A DNA stretch of 64,000 bases, from the NCBI GenBank assembly GCA_020348385.1, contig CP070750.1, positions 1,558,615 to 1,622,614 on the forward strand. Reading direction: 5' to 3'. The notes beneath the pieces are model-generated. The model was given only the letters and a program-made list of their open reading frames with translations, was not told the DNA's origin and made no database searches. A program made the position numbers and the translations under genes. This DNA is from Candidatus Aminicenantota bacterium (GTDB taxonomy: Bacteria > Acidobacteriota > Aminicenantia > Aminicenantales > Aminicenantaceae). This document shows positions 43,889 through 51,966 of the stretch, piece by piece; position 1 is the stretch's first letter; each line of letters opens with the position of its first letter.

Positions 43889-45160
43889 ATGTACGGACTC
43901 TATTCGATCCTTCTTTTATTTTCGTTGATTGTGTATTTCCCTATTTATTTCGTAAGGTCCTGTATAATAAGACGAGAGGGCCTCCGGTTTCGCCAAAGGT
44001 GTGGGTTCTTATTAAAAAAGAAGTCTTCACAAAAAAGATCCATCTGGATACATGCGGTTTCCGTCGGGGAGGTTCTTTCGCTCCAGCATTTGATCGTGCT
44101 GATCAAACAAAAACATCCCGATTGGATCATCCAATTTTCCTGTCTTACAGATACAGGTTTCCGTATAGCAAAGGAAAAGCTGAAGGATGTCGATGATATT
44201 TTTTTTGTGCCGTTGGACTTCCGGCTCATCGTCAGTAAATTCTTTCGCTATCTGAAACCGGATGTATTTATTTTGGCCGAATCAGAATTCTGGCCGAACC
44301 TTTTGCGCGAAGCAGACAGGAAAACAAATGGAGTTCTTCTTATCAATGGCCGGATTTCCTCCCGTTCGTTCAGACGTTATCAAAAGGTGCGGTTTTTGAT
44401 AAATCGCATCTTATCCCACATCAGTCTCTTTTTGGTCCAGACCAAAAGAGACAAAAAAATGCTGGAGGAAATTGGCGTTGATCCCAATGTTATCCGAGTT
44501 GCCGGCAACTTAAAAGCTGAGATCGAACTCCCAATCCTTGAACAACAGGAAATAGAAAAATTGCAAGGAAGCGTAAACATACCAGAGGGAGCAAAGGTTA
44601 TCGTTGCCGGCAGTGTCCGAAAGGGAGAAGAGGAACTGTTGCTTAAAGCTTTTTCCTGTGCACGGGAGGAAAATCAGGAACTTTTGTTGATCCTTGCTCC
44701 CAGGCACCCCGATAGAACAAACGAAGTGGAAAAAATATGCCAGAAATATCCGTTGGGGATCCTAAGAAGGACAGGAGTCTATTCAGGAGCAGAATGGGAT
44801 GTTCTAATTTTGGACACGCTGGGGGAGCTGGCCAAATTTTATGCTTTGTCGGATGTGGCATTCGTGGGAGGGAGTCTAGTACCTTGGGGAGGCCATAATT
44901 TACTTGAGCCAGCTTACTATGCGAAACCTATATTTTTTGGCCCTCATATGGATAATTTTGCCCATCTTAGCGAGATCTTCGTCGAAGCCGGGGCCGCACG
45001 GATTGTCAAAAACAAGGCTGACCTGGTAAGGATGTTTTCTTTGCAGGATGAAACGGAATACCTTGAGATGGGGCAGAAGGCCAAATCAACCTTGCTATCT
45101 TTGCAGGGAGCCACTGATAAAACCCTTCAAGCTATTGATTCTTTAATGGACACTCAATAA
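43889..45160 (+). CDS. waaA: 3-deoxy-D-manno-octulosonic acid (Kdo) transferase
   Basis: Adds Kdo to lipid A precursors on the inner membrane. The 423-residue protein has an N-terminal membrane helix and the KdtA/WaaA pattern: IHAVSVGEVLSLQHLI, AESEFWPNLLREADR, NGRISSRSF, and the GT-B half with VGGSLVPWGGHNLLEPAYY. No SD is seen; a promoter lies ten bases upstream. It overlaps nothing and is followed by the PAP2 gene after 4 bp, so the two are probably cotranscribed. Confidence 0.94.
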   Translation: MYGLYSILLLFSLIVYFPIYFVRSCIIRREGLRFRQRCGFLLKKKSSQKRSIWIHAVSVGEVLSLQHLIVLIKQKHPDWIIQFSCLTDTGFRIAKEKLKDVDDIFFVPLDFRLIVSKFFRYLKPDVFILAESEFWPNLLREADRKTNGVLLINGRISSRSFRRYQKVRFLINRILSHISLFLVQTKRDKKMLEEIGVDPNVIRVAGNLKAEIELPILEQQEIEKLQGSVNIPEGAKVIVAGSVRKGEEELLLKAFSCAREENQELLLILAPRHPDRTNEVEKICQKYPLGILRRTGVYSGAEWDVLILDTLGELAKFYALSDVAFVGGSLVPWGGHNLLEPAYYAKPIFFGPHMDNFAHLSEIFVEAGAARIVKNKADLVRMFSLQDETEYLEMGQKAKSTLLSLQGATDKTLQAIDSLMDTQ

Positions 45161-45164
45161 AAAG

Positions 45165-46010
45165 ATGATTAAAGTTATTTCGCTCAAACGCTATCTCGCT
45201 TTTATGATCGTCCTGGTCTTTGTTTTTTCGATTGTTTTTCCTCAAAAATTGATCTGTGAAGAGACAAGGCCCAAAGATTACAGATTAAACAAAGAATTTT
45301 TAATTGGCTTTGGCAACGATGTTTATAATGTCGTTACGGCTCCAGGAAATTGGGAAGGGAAGGATTGGTGGCGCCTGACGGCAGTGTTGGGAACCGGAGC
45401 CCTGTTGTATGCCTTTGACCAAAAAATCCATGACTGGTCCCAAGACCGCCGCACTTCGGAAACTGAAGATTGGGCTCGTTTTGGCTCCACCTTTGGCAAT
45501 GGCCTATTTTTGGGAGGATTGATTACCTCTCTTTATTTGGGTGGGGAGATTTTCGACGAAAAGAGCTTGCGGAAAACAGCGCTTCTGAGTTTGGAAAGTT
45601 GGCTGACTGCGGGAGCTGTAGTGCTCAGCCTAAAAGCTGTCTTAGGGCGTGCCAGGCCATATACTGGTTTGGGATCCCACCATTTTGAGCCATTTTCTTT
45701 CAGTTCAAGATACTATTCCTTTCCCTCAGGTCACGCTGCCTCTGCCTTTGCTGTGGCCACGGTTATCGCCGACCAAACAGATTTCATACTGGCTGATGTA
45801 TTGGCGTATTCGTTGTCGACTTTGGTGGCCGTATCCCGAGTTCATCAGAGCAAGCACTGGGCTTCGGATATTTTTATCGGAGCTGCCATCGGGTATTTTA
45901 TAGGAAAAAAGATATGCTCTTTGCATCGGGATAAAGATTCGGAAAATTTTCAGCTGGGACTCAACCTGAGCCCGAATGCCAAGGGGATAACCATAAAATT
46001 TTCCTTCTAA
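45165..46010 (+). CDS. PAP2-family membrane phosphatase
   Basis: A 281-residue protein with an N-terminal signal-like helix and a PAP2 domain. All three catalytic motifs are intact: KAVLGRARP (KxxxxxxRP), PSGH, and SRVHQSKHWASD (SRxxxxxHxxxD). It likely removes phosphate from a lipid such as undecaprenyl pyrophosphate or lipid A in the periplasm. It is 4 bp after waaA, which hints at envelope lipid work. Confidence 0.9.
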   Translation: MIKVISLKRYLAFMIVLVFVFSIVFPQKLICEETRPKDYRLNKEFLIGFGNDVYNVVTAPGNWEGKDWWRLTAVLGTGALLYAFDQKIHDWSQDRRTSETEDWARFGSTFGNGLFLGGLITSLYLGGEIFDEKSLRKTALLSLESWLTAGAVVLSLKAVLGRARPYTGLGSHHFEPFSFSSRYYSFPSGHAASAFAVATVIADQTDFILADVLAYSLSTLVAVSRVHQSKHWASDIFIGAAIGYFIGKKICSLHRDKDSENFQLGLNLSPNAKGITIKFSF

Positions 46011-46030
46011 ACCACTGCAGTGCCCGTCTC

Positions 46031-46051
46031 AGCCAAATCCTTCGATTGGCT
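46031..46051. terminator. Possible bidirectional hairpin between convergent PAP2 and alr
   Basis: AGCCAAATC-CTTC-GATTGGCT forms an 8-bp stem with one bulged A. No long T-run follows, so termination is uncertain. Confidence 0.35.
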
Positions 46052-46093
46052 ATTCATTAAGGAATCTGACTCTATGTTATAGGCTCAAATTCC

Positions 46094-47326
46094 TTATAAC
46101 TCATAGTTGGATTCAAGGGTTCTTCTAGGCAGGAGGGGATTGAGTCTCAACAATATTTTATAGGTCGAAATAGATTCCCAATCAGCCAATTGATTCGCGA
46201 ATATAGTATGTGGTCCTTGTGATCCGATCAAGATCACTTCATCTCCGACACCAACTGGGGAATCGAGATCCAGACGAACCTCCAAATGATTGGCTGTGAT
46301 GTCACCGATGAGCGGATATTTCTGTCCTTTGATCAGTACCCACCCCTTTCCCACGATACTGTATGGATAGCCATCGGAATACCCGACCGGGATGACAGCC
46401 ATTTTTTCCTTTGTTTTTGCTGTGTAGGCCCGGTGGTAAGAAACAGAATCACCGGGACGGAGTATCTTAACGGCCGCCACTCGGCTTTTGAATTGGAGGA
46501 TAGGCTTGAGGGATAGATGGTCTTCTTTTTGTGTTTTTTGGTTTGGGTAATAGCCGTACAGGAGGATACCTGGTCTGACCATGTCTAGAAAGGATGATCC
46601 GGCCGTGAAAATGCCCGCGCTGCTGTAAGCGTGTTTCAAGCCGATTCGGATACCATTTTGTTCGGCTTTTTGGCAAACGGAAAGGAATCGCTCCATCTGG
46701 ACTTTGTCGAATTGCGGATCTTCCGTTAGAGTCGTTGATATTCCCTGGATCCGGATGCCTTCTAGAGAGGCAACTTTTTCGATATAACCCCCGGCTTTAT
46801 GATAGGGGAGGCCCATCCGTCCCATGCCCGTATCGATGTGGATATGGGCTTCGATCTTTTTACTCGCTTTTTGGGCATTCTGGCTGAGGATTTGGACATC
46901 ATCCGTGAATATGGACTGGGATATCCCGTGTTTTACCATGAGATCGGCATCCTCCGTATACATTGGGCCAAAATTCAAGATCGGACACCTCACCCCCGAT
47001 TCCCGGAGTTGGATGGCTTCGGAAAGCTTGCAAACCATCAAGGCATCGATACCTGATTTATCCAAGAATCGTCCCACTTCCTGCAACCCATGTCCGTAGG
47101 CATTGGCTTTAATCACTGCCATAACCGGGACACTGACACGTTGTTTGATTGTATTGAGATTCCATGCCATGTTCGGCAGATTCAATTCAATCCATGTGTC
47201 TTGGACAGGTTCATTTGACTTTTTTGGATGAACGGAAACATAAGGTTTAAGAGATTTTTCCATTGCGAGGCAAGTTGGGAGACCGAGGCCTGAGGCGATT
47301 AAAAATTCTCTTCTAGAAAATGGCAT
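46094..47326 (-). CDS. alr: Alanine racemase with Tat-type signal
   Basis: A 410-residue PLP-dependent racemase. The core has VIKANAYGHG with the PLP lysine, the HIDTGMGRMG segment, and VSYHRAYT...IPVGYSDGYP around the catalytic Tyr. C-terminal ITANHLEVRLD is typical. The start at ATG 47326 has GGAGGGGAAA upstream and opens with FSRREFLIASGLGL, a twin-arginine motif (SRREFL). That suggests export, more like periplasmic broad-specificity racemases than cytosolic Alr. A further in-frame start at 47353 is less likely. Divergent from the M23 peptidase. Confidence 0.87.
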   Translation of the reverse strand: MPFSRREFLIASGLGLPTCLAMEKSLKPYVSVHPKKSNEPVQDTWIELNLPNMAWNLNTIKQRVSVPVMAVIKANAYGHGLQEVGRFLDKSGIDALMVCKLSEAIQLRESGVRCPILNFGPMYTEDADLMVKHGISQSIFTDDVQILSQNAQKASKKIEAHIHIDTGMGRMGLPYHKAGGYIEKVASLEGIRIQGISTTLTEDPQFDKVQMERFLSVCQKAEQNGIRIGLKHAYSSAGIFTAGSSFLDMVRPGILLYGYYPNQKTQKEDHLSLKPILQFKSRVAAVKILRPGDSVSYHRAYTAKTKEKMAVIPVGYSDGYPYSIVGKGWVLIKGQKYPLIGDITANHLEVRLDLDSPVGVGDEVILIGSQGPHTIFANQLADWESISTYKILLRLNPLLPRRTLESNYEL

Positions 47327-47406
47327 TTTCCCCTCCAAAATTTTACTCTCCAATTCTAACCGATTTTATGCCGAAAAATAAACATGCCTACCGAATAATT
47401 CAGGGA

Positions 47407-47435
47407 TTGGTTTTGGGATTTTGATTGGGTATAAT
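47407..47435 (+). promoter_or_regulatory. Predicted promoter of the M23 peptidase gene
   Basis: TTGGTT (47407-47412), 17 bp spacer, perfect TATAAT (47430-47435). The ATG at 47443 lies eight bases later, suggesting a leaderless transcript. Confidence 0.5.
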
Positions 47436-47442
47436 CAAAAGG

Positions 47443-48330
47443 ATGCGAAAAATAATCTTGTTCAAGATCGTCTTTTTTATCGCTGGTTTCTCTTGCCTTT
47501 TCTCGCTCCAGGATACCGACGGTTCAGGCTTTGCCGATAGCGATGTGACCCTGGATTTTCGATCCCTTCAACAGGGAGATATCGTCCGTGTTTCAGTAGA
47601 AGGAAAGGGGATCATAAGGAAAGCGGAAGTTCTGTTTCTGGGTGAAACATACATCATGGGGAGAGGGGAAGAATCTGGCCATTGGCTGGCGTTTCTCGGG
47701 CTTGACCTCGGAATAAAGAGCGGAACATACACGATAGAAGTTTCCCTTCTTTTTAATGATGGACATCACCGCAATATCCGTAGAGAAATTCTTGTCAAGA
47801 ACAGGGAATTCACGACAAAAAAGCTCTGGGTAGAACAAGATTATGTGACACCACCACAGGATGCGTTGGATAGAATTCAATGGGAATCCGAACTCTTGGG
47901 CCAAATCTATGACATCTTCACGCTTCAATGGTATGGGGAAGGTCCGTTTATCATCCCGTCAGATGGGGAACCCAATGACAATTTTGGAGAGAGAAGAATT
48001 TTCAACAACGAACCCCGATCCCCACACAGCGGAGTGGATATATCCTCTCCGCACGGAACCCCCGTTAAGGCGTCCAATTCCGGAAGAGTCGTGTTGGCTA
48101 AGAATCTGTATTTCGCGGGAAATACGATCATCCTCGACCACGGCTTGGGCGTTTTTACATCCTACCTTCATATTTCCAATATCTTGGTCGAAAGAGGAGA
48201 AATGGTCAGGAAAGGAGATATCATCGGGGAGGTCGGGGCAACAGGCCGTGTAACCGGCCCACATCTTCACTGGGGAGTGAAAGTATCAGGAAGCCGAATC
48301 GATCCCTATTCCCTCCTCAGCCTTAATTAA
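47443..48330 (+). CDS. M23 family metallopeptidase
   Basis: A 295-residue exported peptidoglycan hydrolase. After a signal peptide (RKIILFKIVFFIAGFSCLF) there is an Ig-like N-terminal region and a C-terminal M23 domain (about residues 180-290). The Zn motifs are HSGVD and HLHWG, with GRVVLAKNLYFAGNTIILDHG between. The lysostaphin-type domain normally cuts peptide cross-bridges. The start is ATG 47443; TTG 47425 lies upstream of the -10 box. It is divergent from alr, and its stop codon lies inside a REP-like element. Confidence 0.9.
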   Translation: MRKIILFKIVFFIAGFSCLFSLQDTDGSGFADSDVTLDFRSLQQGDIVRVSVEGKGIIRKAEVLFLGETYIMGRGEESGHWLAFLGLDLGIKSGTYTIEVSLLFNDGHHRNIRREILVKNREFTTKKLWVEQDYVTPPQDALDRIQWESELLGQIYDIFTLQWYGEGPFIIPSDGEPNDNFGERRIFNNEPRSPHSGVDISSPHGTPVKASNSGRVVLAKNLYFAGNTIILDHGLGVFTSYLHISNILVERGEMVRKGDIIGEVGATGRVTGPHLHWGVKVSGSRIDPYSLLSLN

Positions 48331-48451
48331 TTGGGGACAAGATACGTTTTCACCAATTATACAGCCACTGAACAGGAGTCATATTCATGACTGGTTTTGA
48401 AACAAAGACATTAATAAACCTTAATTGATGAAAACGTATCCTGTCCCCATT
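48329..48451. repeat. REP/MITE-like 123-bp inverted-repeat element
   Basis: Left arm 48329-48359 and right arm 48421-48451 are 31 bp each and pair with about three mismatches and one indel. The shared core reads GGGGACARGATACGTTTTCA. This motif resembles the ends seen with REP-associated (Y1-type) transposases. No transposase gene is in the window. The left arm begins in the stop codon of the M23 gene. Confidence 0.8.
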
Positions 48452-48458
48452 CCAATCA

Positions 48459-48487
48459 TTGACAACGGGGTTTGGGGTCTCTATAGT
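48459..48487 (+). promoter_or_regulatory. Near-consensus sigma70 promoter of the phosphoglycerate mutase gene
   Basis: TTGACA (48459-48464), exact 17 bp spacer, TATAGT (48482-48487). It starts 8 bp after the REP-like element. Predicted start near 48494. Confidence 0.75.
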
Positions 48488-48513
48488 ATAGGCTTAAAAA
48501 AAATGGGTGCCTG

Positions 48514-50118
48514 ATGAGTGACAAGATAGATTTCAACAAGGATATCCCGATGGTGGAAGCGATCCGACAAGCCTACAAAGAAGGCCAGGAAGATGAGGCT
48601 TTGGAACCACTTGTCGCTGTCGATTCCGCTGGCCATCCCACAGGTCGTTTTCAAGATGGTGATTCCGTAATCTTTTATGATATTCGCGGAGAAAGAGAGA
48701 TTGAAATAACCGAGAGCCTGACAGATCCTCAGTTCGATCACTTCCAGACCGGCAAAGATATTCGGCTCCATTTTGTGACCATGATCGAGTACAATTCTGC
48801 CCTGGACGTCAAGGTTGCCTTCAAGCCGGACAAAGAAATCCGGAATACCTTGGCAGAAATGATAACAAAAGCTGGGATGAAACTCCTGAAGATAACAGAA
48901 TCTGAAAAAGTCATCCACGTGGGGTATTTTCTGAACGGGAAAAAGGAGAAAAAATTTCCTGGAGAAAAAATGGTTGTTATCCCATCTCCGGAAGGCGTGG
49001 CGAATTATGCTTTGACTCCGGAGATGAGCGCGCCAGAAGTTGCCGATGAAATTTGTTCAAGTCTCGATAATCCCGACTTTCCTGTGATTGTGGCCAACAT
49101 GTCCAATGTGGATGTTGTAGGGCATATTGAGGACCAAGAAGCGATCCTGAAAGCTGTGCAAGCTGTGGATCAAGCCCTAAAGAAAATATTGGAAGCCTGT
49201 GAACAGAAGGAAATAACGCTCATCGTCACGGCCGATCATGGCACCGTGGAGGAATGGTTATATCCTGACGGCGCGGTTAACACCGGGCACACCAAAAATC
49301 CAGTTCCCTTTATCCTAGCCGATTTTTCCTCGGAAAATCCCTCTCGATGGACCTTGAGAAAAAAGGGGGAATTAACAGATGTTGCCCCGACTGTTCTGGA
49401 ATTACTCGGTCTTCAAAAGCCTGAAGAGATGACCGGGTTCAGTTTGATCGAAAATTTCCCAAAGTCTGAATTATCCGGAAGAAAGATTCTCCTTTTGATA
49501 TTGGACGGATGGGGAATGAGGGAAGAAGAACAGGGCAATCTTATACAAAAGGCCCAAACTGAAACCTTCGATCGCATCTGGGCCCAGTTTCCTCATACCC
49601 AACTGGAAGCTGCGGGAGAGTCGGTGGGTATGCCTCCCGGCACGGTTGGGAATTCTGAATCAGGCCATCTCCACATCGGCGCAGGCCGACGTATTTTTTT
49701 GGATAGAGTCAAAATCGACAAAGCGATCGAAGACAAAAGCTTTTTTCAAAATCCTTCAATTATCTGGGCCATGGAAAAAGCGAAAGAGTCAAATAACGCC
49801 TTGCATCTTTTGGGGATCGTTTCCCACTACAGCTCTCATGGCACGATTGATCATCTGTTTGCCTTGTTGCGTATGGCAAAAAAATTAGGCGTAAATAAGG
49901 TGTTCGTTCATGCTTTACTCGGGCGACGAGGGGAGAGGCCGGAAAGCGGAGCGATCTATGTGGCCAAAGTGTCAGATATGTGCCGGGAACTTGGCTTGGG
50001 GGAAGTAGTCACAGTAATCGGACGTTTCTGGGCCTTGGATCGGGAATTCAATTGGGACCGGGTTGAGAAAACCTACAGAGCCTTGATCCAAGGAGAGGGA
50101 ACGCCAGTGCCTCGTTAA
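48514..50118 (+). CDS. Circularly permuted cofactor-independent phosphoglycerate mutase
   Basis: A 534-residue iPGM-type protein with swapped halves. Residues 1-312 match the second half of normal iPGM: VEAIRQAY, GRFQDGDSVIFYDIRGER, HFVTMIEYN, EKVIHVGYF, DVVGH, TADHG, GHTKNPVPF, then TDVAPTVLELLGL and MTGFSLI. Residues 323-530 match the first half: LLLILDGWG, PHTQLEAAGESVG, GNSESGHLHIGAG, TIDHLFALLRMAKK, GRFWALDREFNWDRVEK, ending GEG. Metal ligands D200, H204, D241, H242, H259, D331 and catalytic S381 are kept. The substrate loop DGRD reads GRRG (470-473) and SDGGVHSH is altered. It should interconvert 2- and 3-phosphoglycerate or a related phosphate. A 3-codon ORF ends over its ATG. Confidence 0.9.
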   Translation: MSDKIDFNKDIPMVEAIRQAYKEGQEDEALEPLVAVDSAGHPTGRFQDGDSVIFYDIRGEREIEITESLTDPQFDHFQTGKDIRLHFVTMIEYNSALDVKVAFKPDKEIRNTLAEMITKAGMKLLKITESEKVIHVGYFLNGKKEKKFPGEKMVVIPSPEGVANYALTPEMSAPEVADEICSSLDNPDFPVIVANMSNVDVVGHIEDQEAILKAVQAVDQALKKILEACEQKEITLIVTADHGTVEEWLYPDGAVNTGHTKNPVPFILADFSSENPSRWTLRKKGELTDVAPTVLELLGLQKPEEMTGFSLIENFPKSELSGRKILLLILDGWGMREEEQGNLIQKAQTETFDRIWAQFPHTQLEAAGESVGMPPGTVGNSESGHLHIGAGRRIFLDRVKIDKAIEDKSFFQNPSIIWAMEKAKESNNALHLLGIVSHYSSHGTIDHLFALLRMAKKLGVNKVFVHALLGRRGERPESGAIYVAKVSDMCRELGLGEVVTVIGRFWALDREFNWDRVEKTYRALIQGEGTPVPR

Positions 50119-50185
50119 GAGGGAACTTTTTTTCGGAATATACGTATTTTGTTTAAGAATACCTTGATAAGAAACTGCTGAATCG

Positions 50186-51097
50186 ATGAGCGTAGAAATC
50201 CAACAAATCCATTTTAGCTACGGGAAAATCAAAGCCCTGAATGGGATAGACATCCGCTTACCCCAGGGTGCCATCGGTCTTTTAGGCCCCAATGGCGCGG
50301 GAAAAAGCACTCTTCTGCGTATTTTGCTGGGTTTCCTCGTTCCGGACAGCGGCGAGGGGAGTGTCCTGGGATATGATATCAGGAGTCAGCAAGCCATGAT
50401 CCGGCGTTATGTGGGATACATGCCCGAGGACGACTGTTTCATTCCAGGAATGGATGCGGTTTCCTTCACATCTTATATGGGAGAGCTCTCCGGAATGCCC
50501 CGCCAGGAGGCCATGAAGCGATCCCATGAAGTTCTTTATTATGTCGGACTGGAAGAAAGCCGCTACCGCATGCTGGAGACCTATTCGGCCGGAATGCGAC
50601 AGCGTCTCAAACTGGCCCAATCCATCGTGCACGATCCCAAACTTATTTTTCTGGATGAACCCACCAGCGGACTGGATCCTCAAGGGAGAAAGGAAATCTT
50701 GGAGCTGATAATGGATATCTCCTCCAAAAAGGACATCCAGGTTCTGATCTCTTCCCACATCCTCCCCGACATCGAACAAACCTGTTCATACGTGGTGATC
50801 CTGAACAAAGGAGAAATGGCGGCTGAAGGTCAGATCAGCGAACTCAAGCAGGTCCAATACAGTCTTTATGAACTGAAAATCAAAGGGGAGGAACAGGCAT
50901 TTCTGGATAGATTGGCAAGCATGGACAGCCAGGTGGAACAGACTGAGGATAAGCTATTGAAGGTTTATCTTTCCCCAGGCACGGATCCCCAAGACATTTT
51001 TAAGATTGCGGTCGAGGAAAAGGTTCAGATTCGACATTTTGTCAAAAGCCAGACATCGCTGGAGGATCTGTTCGCCAAAGTGGTGGGAGTGGATTGA
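50186..51097 (+). CDS. ABC transporter ATP-binding protein (first pair)
   Basis: A 303-residue ATPase of the CcmA/NatA type. Walker A is GPNGAGKST at about residues 34-42, the signature YSAGMRQRLKLAQ and Walker B LIFLDEPTSGLDP. The C-terminal 80 residues are the usual variable extension. The stop overlaps the next permease's ATG by one base (TGATG), so the two are coupled. It probably forms an exporter or a gliding/lipid-type permease complex; substrate unknown. Confidence 0.92.
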   Translation: MSVEIQQIHFSYGKIKALNGIDIRLPQGAIGLLGPNGAGKSTLLRILLGFLVPDSGEGSVLGYDIRSQQAMIRRYVGYMPEDDCFIPGMDAVSFTSYMGELSGMPRQEAMKRSHEVLYYVGLEESRYRMLETYSAGMRQRLKLAQSIVHDPKLIFLDEPTSGLDPQGRKEILELIMDISSKKDIQVLISSHILPDIEQTCSYVVILNKGEMAAEGQISELKQVQYSLYELKIKGEEQAFLDRLASMDSQVEQTEDKLLKVYLSPGTDPQDIFKIAVEEKVQIRHFVKSQTSLEDLFAKVVGVD

Positions 51098-51966
51098 TGA
51101 CGATCAAAGAGAGAGGGTATGCCCACTGGGACGGTGAGCTTCAGGACGGAAGGTTTCCCTGGTGGCCGATAACTCGGATTGGCATCAGATTGACGTTCAA
51201 GAGAAAGTTTTTTAAATTTTTCTTTGGGTTCACACTGATTCCTGCTTTAGTTTGGCTTGTGGGGATTTATGTGTCCGAGAGGCTAGAAGATTTTAAGTTT
51301 ATGATGGAAGGGGAAACGGATTTTTTAAACGTGAATCCCCTGTATTTCAAAACGTATTTTACCAATGATTTTTTGCTGTTCATGGTCGTCATGATCCTGG
51401 TTTTCTGCGGGGCTGGCCTGATCGCCGATGACCTCAGGCACAATGCTCTCCAACTCTACTTCGCCCGTCCTCTCAAAAAGCGGGATTATCTGACGGGCAA
51501 GGCGGCCGTCATCTTTTTCTTCCTGTTTATCGTGACGTTGATCCCAGGGATTGTGTTCATTCTCTTCAAGCTGATATTCGCCGGCAATTTTCAATTTTTC
51601 GCCTCTTATCCCTGGTTGATTCTGTCTGTCATTGCCTACTCAGTGCTGATAACGACCTTTTTCGCTTTTTATACCCTGCTTCTTTCCTCCATCGGGAAAA
51701 ACCGGAGATACGTGTCGATCCTTATCTTCGGCGTCTATATCTTCTCTGATATTTTTTCTGCAATATTTAAGGAAATTTTCCGGAGCCATTACTTTTATCT
51801 CCTATCGATCAAATCCAACCTTCAGCAGGTCGGTGCGGTTTTATTCGATCAACGAACTCCTTGGAACATTCCCTGGTATTATTCGCTTACGGTTATCATC
51901 GCCATCTGCTTGTTTTCTGCCTACATTCTCAAACAGAGGGTCAGGGGAGTGGAGATCATCAAATGA
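51097..51966 (+). CDS. ABC transporter permease (first pair)
   Basis: A 289-residue ABC-2-type membrane protein with about six hydrophobic helices. The typical DDLRHNALQLYFARPLKKRDYLTGK segment follows the second helix. It ends in an ATGA overlap with the next ATPase, so four genes at 50186-53703 form one operon. Confidence 0.85.
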   Translation: MTIKERGYAHWDGELQDGRFPWWPITRIGIRLTFKRKFFKFFFGFTLIPALVWLVGIYVSERLEDFKFMMEGETDFLNVNPLYFKTYFTNDFLLFMVVMILVFCGAGLIADDLRHNALQLYFARPLKKRDYLTGKAAVIFFFLFIVTLIPGIVFILFKLIFAGNFQFFASYPWLILSVIAYSVLITTFFAFYTLLLSSIGKNRRYVSILIFGVYIFSDIFSAIFKEIFRSHYFYLLSIKSNLQQVGAVLFDQRTPWNIPWYYSLTVIIAICLFSAYILKQRVRGVEIIK

